Shown here: piece after piece, positions 15,774 through 23,461 of the stretch | How the letters are laid out: each line of letters begins with the position of its first letter | Numbering within the stretch: the stretch's first letter is position 1 | IMG/VR virus record: IMGVR_UViG_3300032236_000645 | Coordinates: 1 to 57,188 of that record | DNA from: a virus | Direction: 5' to 3' (one strand) | Length of the DNA: 57,188 nt | Translations under genes and position numbers: made by a program | Notes under the pieces: model-generated | What the model was told of the DNA's origin: nothing | Databases searched by the model: none | What the model saw: only the letters and a program-made list of their open reading frames with translations

Positions 15774-16442
15774 ATGTATATTTTTGTTATTACTTCAACA
15801 CTCAATCCTAAGATTGGGCTGTTAAGTCCTGAAGTTCGATATGAACAAACTCTCAATACCATTAAGTCTATTAGAGAAAAGGCTAATGGGTCACTTATAT
15901 TATTAGTGGATTCTTCTCCACAACCTGTTGAACAAACATACATCGATGATATTAAATCTAAAGTGGATTACTTTATCACACTATCAAATCATACACATGC
16001 CATTGAATTGGGAAATGCAGGCCTAAAAAGTCCTGCTGAATGTTATGTGATGGTGATTGCTTTAGATATTATTCGTAATTTGGCTTTGCCAGATATTAAG
16101 AGGGTGTTTAAGATTACGGGTCGTGGTGAATTAACCGATAGGTTCAACATTGAAGATTATGACAATCCTGAAATGAACGGTAAATACGTTTTCAAAGCAA
16201 GTGTGGAATCTTGGATGGCAAGACAATTGAGATTGGTTGATACTAGACTTTGGTCGTTTGATTATAAGATGTTTGAAGAAGTGAATCAATTAGTTAGAGA
16301 TGCCTATTCTGATTGTATGGCAACTCGTATGGATTTAGAGCATACATATTATAAACTGATTGATAAACAGAAACTTTTTGAGAAAGATGTTATTGGTATG
16401 AAATGCCAGTTAGCATCTGATGGAGTAATTATTGATGAATAA
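15774..16442 (+). CDS. glycosyltransferase-like protein
   Basis: 222 aa, alpha/beta. It begins with a strand YIFVITSTLNP typical of a GT-A nucleotide-sugar binding fold, followed by a second strand SLILLVDSSPQP near 40. No classical DxD is obvious (VDSSP takes a similar place), so the activity is uncertain. It is the first gene of a five-gene glycan module and overlaps the next glycosyltransferase by 8 bp. It may modify host surface sugars or virion proteins. Confidence 0.6.
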   Translation: MYIFVITSTLNPKIGLLSPEVRYEQTLNTIKSIREKANGSLILLVDSSPQPVEQTYIDDIKSKVDYFITLSNHTHAIELGNAGLKSPAECYVMVIALDIIRNLALPDIKRVFKITGRGELTDRFNIEDYDNPEMNGKYVFKASVESWMARQLRLVDTRLWSFDYKMFEEVNQLVRDAYSDCMATRMDLEHTYYKLIDKQKLFEKDVIGMKCQLASDGVIIDE

Positions 16443-17157
16443 CCCGTTAGTCACTATTATCACACCGACAATCGGCACCAAACATCTACAACAAGTTGTG
16501 GATTCTGTAGCAAAACAAACTTATAAAAATGTTCAACATTTAGTTGTTGTTGATGGTAAAGAACACCGTAAAAAAGCAGAACAACAAATTCACCATAATG
16601 TTGATGTTATGGTTTTACCATACAACACTGGATTTGACCAATATAATGGTCATAGAATTTATGGCGCTTCTACTTTTTTAGCAAAAGGTGATTATATTAT
16701 TTTCTTAGATGAAGATAATTGGTTGGAACCAAGACACGTTGAATCTCTAGTAGATTCTATTGGAGATAATGCGTGGGCCTACTCCTTACGTAAGATAGTT
16801 GATTCAGAAGGCAAATATGTATGTAATGATGATTGTGAATCGCTAGGCAACTGGCCGTCAATTCTAAATGACTATTTTGTTGATGTTAATTGTTATATGC
16901 TTCGAAAAGATATGGCTCTAAACTTTGCGCCAGGTTGGTATCGTAGAGCTAGACATCCACAAGAGCAACCAGAAGTTGACCGTCTATTAAGTCAATGGTT
17001 AAGACAGAATAATTTCAAAGCAAATTGCACTGGATTGTATTCAGTGAATTATAGAGTGGCCAGCCGAGCGGACTCAGTAACAGGTGAGTTTTTCTTAAAA
17101 GGTAATGAATATATGAGTCAAAGAATGAACGGAGATTGTCCATGGCGAAAGATTTAA
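16435..17157 (+). CDS. family 2 (GT-A) glycosyltransferase
   Basis: 240 aa from ATG 16435. The N-terminal signature PLVTIITPTIGTKHLQQVVD, then SVAKQTYKNVQHLVVVDG and IIFLDEDNWLEP near 92-103 (the D-x-D-type metal site), is classical for GT2 enzymes that transfer a sugar from a nucleotide-sugar donor. The C-terminal region contains the RRARHPQEQPEVDR segment. It overlaps both neighbours (8 bp and 16 bp), so it is part of one translational unit with them. The acceptor is unknown. Confidence 0.85.
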   Translation: MNNPLVTIITPTIGTKHLQQVVDSVAKQTYKNVQHLVVVDGKEHRKKAEQQIHHNVDVMVLPYNTGFDQYNGHRIYGASTFLAKGDYIIFLDEDNWLEPRHVESLVDSIGDNAWAYSLRKIVDSEGKYVCNDDCESLGNWPSILNDYFVDVNCYMLRKDMALNFAPGWYRRARHPQEQPEVDRLLSQWLRQNNFKANCTGLYSVNYRVASRADSVTGEFFLKGNEYMSQRMNGDCPWRKI

Positions 17158-18020
17158 TTATTGGTGTATTTTCAAACTATGGTTATGATGATGTTAAACC
17201 GTGGGTAAAATCTGCTAAAGATTGTGGGTTTGAGGGTGATGTTGTTTTAATTGCTATCAATGCCTCAGAAGAAACATGTAAAAAAATTGAAGATGATGGT
17301 GTAATAGTTATTCAAGCCGACAAACGTGGAAACTCCATGATACATATGGAACGATTCATTCACATTTATAATTACCTATCAGAACATCAAGGTGAATATA
17401 ATTGGGTAATCTCAACTGATGTGCGGGATGTTGTGTTTCAAAAGAACCCATCTGAATGGTTAGAATTGATGCCAAGTGAAGTCATATCGTCAGGTGAAGC
17501 CATTCGTATTAAAGATGAACAATGGAATAGAGATAACATCATTAAGAACTTTGGTTGGACTTTCTATGAAGATATCAAAAATAATATTGTCCAATGTGTT
17601 GGTGTTTTAGCTGGTACATCAACCTACATGAAAGATTTAGCTTTTTACATTTATCAAATGTCATTGAATCGTCCAGATTGGGTTGCTGACCAAGCGGCAT
17701 ACAATATGATTATCCATAATTCTCCTTGGAAACAATTAACTCTACACACCGATTTAGCTCATGCTTGGGCTATCAATGGTCATGTTACTAACTATGAACC
17801 AGATATGGCCAAATTTGGACCTTACTTATTAGAAGGTCGGCCATATGTTGACAATAATCAAATTGTAAATGAAAATGGTGAACCATTCTATATTGTACAT
17901 CAATATGACCGAGTAAGAGAATGGAAAAAGATAGTGGAAGAAAAATATGGTGTGAAGATTAAATCTCAATATACACCAGATATAGATAATAGTATGATTA
18001 TAATTAATACAGGAGTTTAA
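17142..18020 (+). CDS. glycosyltransferase-like protein with D-x-x-D motif
   Basis: 292 aa from ATG 17142. It has a Rossmann-like N-terminus (LIIGVFSNYGYDDVKPWV) and the motif STDVRDVVFQKNPSEWL near 97-113, which resembles the donor-binding acidic site of nucleotide-diphospho-sugar transferases found in aquatic T4-like phages. GVLAGTSTYM near 154 and WVADQAAYNMI near 182 fit the same fold. It overlaps the GT2 gene and is followed one base later by the epimerase gene. Confidence 0.72.
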   Translation: MAKDLIIGVFSNYGYDDVKPWVKSAKDCGFEGDVVLIAINASEETCKKIEDDGVIVIQADKRGNSMIHMERFIHIYNYLSEHQGEYNWVISTDVRDVVFQKNPSEWLELMPSEVISSGEAIRIKDEQWNRDNIIKNFGWTFYEDIKNNIVQCVGVLAGTSTYMKDLAFYIYQMSLNRPDWVADQAAYNMIIHNSPWKQLTLHTDLAHAWAINGHVTNYEPDMAKFGPYLLEGRPYVDNNQIVNENGEPFYIVHQYDRVREWKKIVEEKYGVKIKSQYTPDIDNSMIIINTGV

Positions 18021-18021
18021 T

Positions 18022-18912
18022 ATGAAGTGTTTAGTTACCGGCGGTGCTGGTTTTATTGGTTCAAATCTAGTTGACAAGTTGGTTGAACTAGAGTATGATG
18101 TCTCTGTGATTGATGATGAATCGGCAACGGCTCACGAACATTTCTATTATAATCCAAAAGTAAAGTATTACAAATATAGTATTTGCGACTATACTAATAC
18201 TCGACCATTGTATGATGGTGTTGATTATGTTTTTCATTTGGCAGCCGAATCTCGTATTCAACCTTGTGTAGAAAACCCATTGATGGCGGTTCATACGAAT
18301 ACCATGGGAACTACACAAGTATTACAATGCTCACGTGAAGCTGGTGTTAAACGTGTTATGTATTCATCTACTTCATCTGCCTATGGATTGAGTAACACAC
18401 CGCCTTTGAAAGAGAATATGGTTGAAGATTGTTTGAATCCATATTCAGTATCTAAAGTGGCCGGTGAGAAAATGTGTAAGATGTATACAGACCTATTTGG
18501 CCTTGAAACAATTACATTCCGTTACTTTAACGTATATGGTCCAAGACAACCACTAAAGGGTCAGTATGCACCTGTTATCGGTCTATTCTTACGCCAATGG
18601 CATGATGGACAACCATTGACGATTGTAGGTGATGGTGGACAAAGACGAGATTTCACCCATGTTAATGATGTAGTTGAAGCTAACATTATGTGTATGACTA
18701 ATGGTGTTCCTGGTGAAGTATATAACGTTGGCACCGGTGTTAATCTATCAGTTAAAGAGTTGGCTCACATGATTTCAAATGAAATTCAATTCATTGAACC
18801 AAGACCAGGTGAAGCAAGAATCTCATTAGCAAATAGTGACAAGTTAAAATCATTAGGATGGAATCCTTCTGTTAAACTAGAAGATTATATTAAGGAACAA
18901 TTGAATGGGTAA
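18022..18912 (+). CDS. NAD-dependent nucleotide-sugar epimerase/dehydratase
   Basis: 296 aa extended short-chain dehydrogenase. The NAD-binding TGGAGFIGSN is at residues 6-15, with the Ser/Thr stretch SSTSSAYG near 115, the catalytic Y-S-V-S-K near 142 and the RYFNVYGPRQP segment near 169. It most resembles UDP-glucose 4-epimerase (GalE-like) or a related UDP-sugar epimerase, which would supply sugar donors for the neighbouring transferases. Length is typical (about 300-330 aa). AGGAG precedes the start. Confidence 0.92.
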   Translation: MKCLVTGGAGFIGSNLVDKLVELEYDVSVIDDESATAHEHFYYNPKVKYYKYSICDYTNTRPLYDGVDYVFHLAAESRIQPCVENPLMAVHTNTMGTTQVLQCSREAGVKRVMYSSTSSAYGLSNTPPLKENMVEDCLNPYSVSKVAGEKMCKMYTDLFGLETITFRYFNVYGPRQPLKGQYAPVIGLFLRQWHDGQPLTIVGDGGQRRDFTHVNDVVEANIMCMTNGVPGEVYNVGTGVNLSVKELAHMISNEIQFIEPRPGEARISLANSDKLKSLGWNPSVKLEDYIKEQLNG

Positions 18913-19717
18913 TATTTCTATTGTAACGGCTTTCTTTGATATTGGCCGTGAAACATGGACACAAGATAAAGGTCTACCACATTATTTGTATAGACCTCTT
19001 CAAACTTACTTTGACCGTTTTGCCAATATGGCACAACTTGATAATGAGATGACCATATTTACCACAAAAGACTTAGTGGATAAAGTATGGGAATACCGCA
19101 AAGGTAAAGAAGATAAGACTAATGTTGTTGAAGTGGATTATGTAGATGAATTCAAAGAATTACGTCTAGCTATTGCTTCAGTGCAAACTAATCCTGAATA
19201 TCAAAAACTGATTAATCCAAATCAAGTTCGTAATCCAGAATATTGGTCTCCGGATTATGTTTTGGTTAATACATTAAAATCTCATTTTGTTAATCGTGCT
19301 ATCACTAACAAATTTGCCACTAAAGATTTGGTATCATGGGTTGATTTTGGTTATTGTCGTAATGTGGAAGAGTTTATCAAAGGCACTGAATGGAACTATG
19401 ACTTTGATACTGATAAAATGACTATGTTTAGATTAAAAGAATTTGACCAATCTAAAACTATTTTAGACCTTATTGCTAATAATGATGTACATATGACTGG
19501 TGGTGCTATTGTTGGTGGTAAAACAGTATGGCCTTTATTCGACCAACTCATTCAACATTCATTCACAGAACTACATAAAAACAATTTAGTTGATGATGAC
19601 CAAACATTATTGTTAATGGCATCATTACTTAAACCTGAATTATTTAAAATATACGATGTTACACATGGAGAAGACTGGTTAAGACATAATTCGGTTTTTA
19701 ATAAATATAATACATAA
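18905..19717 (+). CDS. HtrL/YibB-type glycosyltransferase-like protein
   Basis: 270 aa, overlapping the epimerase by 8 bp. The start ISIVTAFFDIGRETW is the hallmark of the HtrL/YibB (WlaTC) family, which is linked to lipopolysaccharide or glycan biosynthesis. VSWVDFGYCRN near 141 is a likely donor-site segment. It closes the glycan module; its stop codon overlaps the CATAAATA late element of the next block. Confidence 0.8.
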   Translation: MGNISIVTAFFDIGRETWTQDKGLPHYLYRPLQTYFDRFANMAQLDNEMTIFTTKDLVDKVWEYRKGKEDKTNVVEVDYVDEFKELRLAIASVQTNPEYQKLINPNQVRNPEYWSPDYVLVNTLKSHFVNRAITNKFATKDLVSWVDFGYCRNVEEFIKGTEWNYDFDTDKMTMFRLKEFDQSKTILDLIANNDVHMTGGAIVGGKTVWPLFDQLIQHSFTELHKNNLVDDDQTLLLMASLLKPELFKIYDVTHGEDWLRHNSVFNKYNT

Positions 19718-19720
19718 ATA
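19713..19720 (+). promoter_or_regulatory. T4-type late promoter element
   Basis: CATAAATA, identical to the element of the curli-like operon. It overlaps the TAA of the previous gene and lies 34 bp before the ATG at 19754. Confidence 0.6.
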
Positions 19721-19753
19721 AGTAATATTACGACCACAGAGCGTTGTTAACCT

Positions 19754-20923
19754 ATGATAAACATTAAATATTTCCTAAAAGAAGCAGCCGAAGAAGGCGA
19801 GAAACTCAAGCACATTGAGCATCTTGAGGACCATCCAATTAATGATGGTGCTAAAGGATTCGAACACGCTGTTGGTGCTTTAGAAAAAGTAAAACACCAT
19901 ATCCAACAAAAGAAACAAAGTTCAGACTTGACTATGAAACACGATGGTTCTCCATCTATTGTTTACGGTCATCATCCAGAAAATGGTAAGTTCTTTGTTG
20001 CTTCTAAGTCTGCTTTCAACAAAACACCTAAGATTAATTACACAGATAAAGATATCGAAAAGAACCACGGTCATGCACCTGGTCTTGTTGAAAAGTTAAA
20101 AGCAGCATTACACCATATTCCTAAAATTGCACCTAAGAAAGGTGTATTTCAAGGTGACATGTTGTTCTCAGATAAAGATGTCAAGAATGAAAACGGCAAA
20201 GTTAAATTTAAACCTAACACTATTACATATTCCGCTAAAGAAGGTAGTGAAGAAGGTAAGAAGATTGCTAAAGCTAAAGTAGGTTTATACACACATACTG
20301 AATATCGTGGTAAAGATGCAACTGCCATGAACGCTCATTTTGATCCAGATTTATCTAAATTTAAACATCATCCAGATGTCTATCACAGAGAACCTGGCCA
20401 TGATACAAGTAAAACTCCTTTCACACCAGAAGAGAAAGCTAATTACGAACATCATTTAAAAGCGGCTGAAGAAATCCATGCTAAACATGGAGACCAAATT
20501 TATAGTCCTTTAGACAAGGTTCGTGACCATGTTAAGACTTATATCAATACTACTGTAAGGACTGGTGAGAAACCATCACCTGAAGGTTTACAACACCATC
20601 TAACACAACATTACGGTAAGATGATTGATAAACTCAAAACAGACAAATCTAAAAATGCTAAAGTTGAAGAATTAAAAGACAAGTTATCTCATGTCGAAGT
20701 TAACAAAGAACACTTCAACAACTTGTTTAAATTACATCACCATCTACAACAAGCTAAAGACCAATTAGTTCATGTGTTGGCTAAAAACACCGGTGGTTTA
20801 GAACATTCTGTTGGTGGTCAAAAAGTTAAACCAGAAGGTTTCGTTGTTAACCATGAAGGTAAACCAACCAAACTAAATGATAGAGCTGAATTCAATAGAC
20901 TTAATTTCTTGGCGAGAAAATAA
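19754..20923 (+). CDS. ligase-like nucleotidyltransferase with capsid-targeting-like N-terminus
   Basis: 389 aa, His- and Lys-rich. Motif I of covalent nucleotidyltransferases (K-x-D-G) is visible as K62-H-D-G-S, close to the T4 RNA ligase 1 form KEDGS. A motif III-like VFQGDMLF lies near 131-138, and motif IV/V-like EGFVV and TKL lie near 362-373. It resembles, as I recall, DUF6267 proteins of cyanophages. The N-terminus INIKYFLKE has the F7-L8-x-E10 pattern of the T4 internal-protein targeting peptide (MKTYQEFIAE). It shares one base (TAATG) with the HAD gene. RNA or DNA end-joining is inferred; the full motif set should be checked structurally. Confidence 0.7.
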   Translation: MINIKYFLKEAAEEGEKLKHIEHLEDHPINDGAKGFEHAVGALEKVKHHIQQKKQSSDLTMKHDGSPSIVYGHHPENGKFFVASKSAFNKTPKINYTDKDIEKNHGHAPGLVEKLKAALHHIPKIAPKKGVFQGDMLFSDKDVKNENGKVKFKPNTITYSAKEGSEEGKKIAKAKVGLYTHTEYRGKDATAMNAHFDPDLSKFKHHPDVYHREPGHDTSKTPFTPEEKANYEHHLKAAEEIHAKHGDQIYSPLDKVRDHVKTYINTTVRTGEKPSPEGLQHHLTQHYGKMIDKLKTDKSKNAKVEELKDKLSHVEVNKEHFNNLFKLHHHLQQAKDQLVHVLAKNTGGLEHSVGGQKVKPEGFVVNHEGKPTKLNDRAEFNRLNFLARK

Positions 20924-21558
20924 TGAAAACATTTTCAACTTTTTTAACAGAAGACACTAAAGAGCCAGCAACTGGCGGATTACACATGTTTGATGTGGAT
21001 GATACATTATTTCATACAACTGCTAAAATTCATGTTAAAGACAAATCGGGTAAAACTGTTCAGACTTTAGATAATAAAGAATTCAATACACATACTTTAA
21101 AGCCTGGTCATCATTATGATTTCCATGAATTTAGAAATGCTGAGAAATTTCATAGTGAATCTAAACCTATTCACAAGATGATTAATAAAATTAAAGCTAT
21201 TCATCAAAATGTTAAGAAGAAACCAGGCAGTAAAGTTATCCTAAATACTGCTAGAGCTGACTTCGATGATAAGAATAAGTTCTTGGATAAGTTCAAACAA
21301 CATGGTATTGATATTGATAATATCCATGTAGAACGTGCCGGTAATATTCCTGGCGATGAACATCCAGCTGAGAAGAAAGCGCAAGTTGTGAGAAATCATC
21401 TTGCTAGACAAAACTATAAGCATGTTAGTTTATATGATGATAGTAAGAGTAATTTAAATAGGTTGTTGAAAATGAAACAAGAGTATCCTCATGTTAAGTT
21501 TCACGCATATCATGTTCAACCAAATGGGACAGCAAAGAAATATAAAGATGGAAAATAA
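20923..21558 (+). CDS. HAD-superfamily phosphatase with capsid-targeting-like N-terminus
   Basis: 211 aa. The HAD motif I is D24-V-D26-D-T28, motif II is ILNTAR near 106-111, and motif IV is LYDDSKSNL near 169. These are the marks of a phosphohydrolase such as the 3'-phosphatase domain of T4 polynucleotide kinase. The leading MKTFSTFLTE matches the T4 internal-protein targeting sequence at M1-K2-T3, F7 and E10, with LxE as a gp21-type cleavage site. It overlaps the ligase-like gene by one base and the adenylyltransferase/kinase gene by 11 bp. Substrate is unproven. Confidence 0.82.
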   Translation: MKTFSTFLTEDTKEPATGGLHMFDVDDTLFHTTAKIHVKDKSGKTVQTLDNKEFNTHTLKPGHHYDFHEFRNAEKFHSESKPIHKMINKIKAIHQNVKKKPGSKVILNTARADFDDKNKFLDKFKQHGIDIDNIHVERAGNIPGDEHPAEKKAQVVRNHLARQNYKHVSLYDDSKSNLNRLLKMKQEYPHVKFHAYHVQPNGTAKKYKDGK

Positions 21559-23425
21559 ATTCAAATCATTCTTGGAACTTATGGAAGAAGAAACCAAATC
21601 AGTAGCGGTTTTATTCGGTCGTATGAACCCACCAACAAAGGGTCACGAGGAGAATGTTAACGGCTTAAAATCCTTGGCAGCTAAACACAATGCTGACCAT
21701 GTGGTCATTGCTTCACACTCACATGACCCTAAAAAGAATCCTCTTTCTCCAGAGGACAAACTTAAACATTTGAAACGTGCTTTCCCAGCGACCAATGTTA
21801 AAGTTGCTTCTAAAGAACAACCAACAATTCTACACCATGCTGCCGCTTTACACAATCAAGGATATACACACTTACATATTGTTGGTGGTGGTGACCGAGC
21901 TGATGAATACAAACGACTATTACATCAGTATAACGGCAAAGAAGGTAAACACGGCCTTTACAATTTCAAAAAGATTACTGTACATTCCACTGGTGAAAGA
22001 AAAGCTGGTGTTTCTGGTACAGATATGCGTAATCATGTAAAAAACAATAATTACACCGAATTCAAAAAGAACTTACCATCAAATATTCAAAAGAATGATA
22101 AACATTCACGTGAGTTGTTCCATGACACTAGAAAAGGTATGGGCATTACCGAAAGTACAGAACGTGGCATGTTCAAGGCATTATTCTTAGTTGGTGGTCC
22201 AGGTTCTGGAAAAGATGTTATTATCCATGAAGCTGTAGCTGAAAAGAATGCAGTAGAAATCAATGTCAATAAGGTTTTTGATTTCCTAATGGACAAAAAG
22301 AAATTATCAGAAGATACTAAAGATAATCAATTAAACGCTATTAAACGCCGTTCAGCTTTGATTATTAATGGTGCTTCAGATGATAGAGCCAAGATTAATT
22401 CAATCAAAGAAGAATTGAACGAACTTGGATATACTTCAATGATGGTGTTTGTTAATACTACTAATGAAGTATCTCAAAATAGAAATACGCAACACTCCAG
22501 AGTTATCTCAGAGCAAATCAGAAATGAAAAATGGTTACGCTCACAAGAGAACATAGACCACTTCTATGATTCTTTCGATTTCTTCTTGGAATTTGATAAT
22601 TCTATTAATTTGCAAAGCTCTGACCTTTTAATCAGAGAAGCAAAACAGAATGAAATAAGTGATATCTGTAATGAAATATCCTATTTCTTTAAGTCGAAAG
22701 CAATCAATGAAAATGCTAGTAATTGGTTGAATTCACATGGTAAATTTGATAAGGATGATATAAATGAAAACTATTCTAAACTGGTTAAACAACATGATGG
22801 CCAAGATTACACCCATCTCAAAAAGAAAACCGATAACCGAGGATACTCAAAGTTGTTGCAAAAGCGCAACCTCGTTGCCAAACACATGCTCAAAGACGGC
22901 AACGCCTACAAAGACAACTTCCTCAGAAAATCAGGTAAAATCGATGACGTCCGTGACGGCGACATCCAAAGAAACACCGGTTACTCCAATTGGGCAGCCG
23001 AAGAAAAAGAAGAAGTATTATCACAACAACAAGAACAGAGTCAACCAACACTCAAAATCAACCCAGCCCCAAAAGTCCGTAACTTCGACAAAGACAAAGA
23101 GTCCGCACAAACCAAACGTAAAGCAGGGGTAAGTCTATTACCTGGTAAAGTTCAAAACGGTGTTGGAGTTGGTGATACATTCGATAATAGAACTTCGGGT
23201 TCTGTATATCCAATGAGTGGTCTAGGCAACTCTACATATCGTGAGAGTTTTGATAAGTTTAGAAGTAAATTAAAAGCTGAATCTATTGATGAACCTGGCA
23301 CAACTGAAATGGGTACATTTGGTGGAATGGCTAACGGTACTAATAAAGAGCCAATGGTAACTCCTTCTGATAACGTGAAATCACGTGCAGAAAGTAAAAC
23401 AAGCAAAAAGAAAATCAATAAATAA
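21548..23425 (+). CDS. nucleotidylyltransferase plus P-loop kinase fusion
   Basis: 625 aa from ATG 21548 (the upstream in-frame extension lies inside the HAD gene). Domain 1 (about 17-190) is a nucleotidylyltransferase: GRMNPPTKGH at 24-33 ((H/T)xGH motif) and SGTDMR near 157 (ISxTxxR-like). Family members include NMN adenylyltransferase and phosphopantetheine adenylyltransferase. Domain 2 (about 205-380) is a P-loop kinase with GGPGSGKD near 214. The rest is Lys/Gln/Asn-rich. The N-terminus FKSFLELMEEE resembles the targeting peptide with a one-residue offset. Codons for about 435-520 (22855-23110) strongly prefer C-ending forms, unlike the flanks. The substrates could be NMN for domain 1 and a 5'-OH end for domain 2; neither is shown. 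Confidence 0.8.
   Translation: MENKFKSFLELMEEETKSVAVLFGRMNPPTKGHEENVNGLKSLAAKHNADHVVIASHSHDPKKNPLSPEDKLKHLKRAFPATNVKVASKEQPTILHHAAALHNQGYTHLHIVGGGDRADEYKRLLHQYNGKEGKHGLYNFKKITVHSTGERKAGVSGTDMRNHVKNNNYTEFKKNLPSNIQKNDKHSRELFHDTRKGMGITESTERGMFKALFLVGGPGSGKDVIIHEAVAEKNAVEINVNKVFDFLMDKKKLSEDTKDNQLNAIKRRSALIINGASDDRAKINSIKEELNELGYTSMMVFVNTTNEVSQNRNTQHSRVISEQIRNEKWLRSQENIDHFYDSFDFFLEFDNSINLQSSDLLIREAKQNEISDICNEISYFFKSKAINENASNWLNSHGKFDKDDINENYSKLVKQHDGQDYTHLKKKTDNRGYSKLLQKRNLVAKHMLKDGNAYKDNFLRKSGKIDDVRDGDIQRNTGYSNWAAEEKEEVLSQQQEQSQPTLKINPAPKVRNFDKDKESAQTKRKAGVSLLPGKVQNGVGVGDTFDNRTSGSVYPMSGLGNSTYRESFDKFRSKLKAESIDEPGTTEMGTFGGMANGTNKEPMVTPSDNVKSRAESKTSKKKINK
23417..23424 (+). promoter_or_regulatory. 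T4-type late promoter element
   Basis: AATAAATA (seven of eight matches), overlapping the stop of the adenylyltransferase/kinase gene, 38 bp before the ATG at 23462. Confidence 0.45.
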
Positions 23426-23461
23426 GCAATCATGTTCACAGAGAACTAACAGGAGATTAAG

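Noticed and set aside
22764-23132. 122-codon frame with high Thr/Lys/Pro inside the adenylyltransferase/kinase gene
   Set aside because: A shadow of the C-rich patch of the real gene; no SD and no coding pattern of its own.
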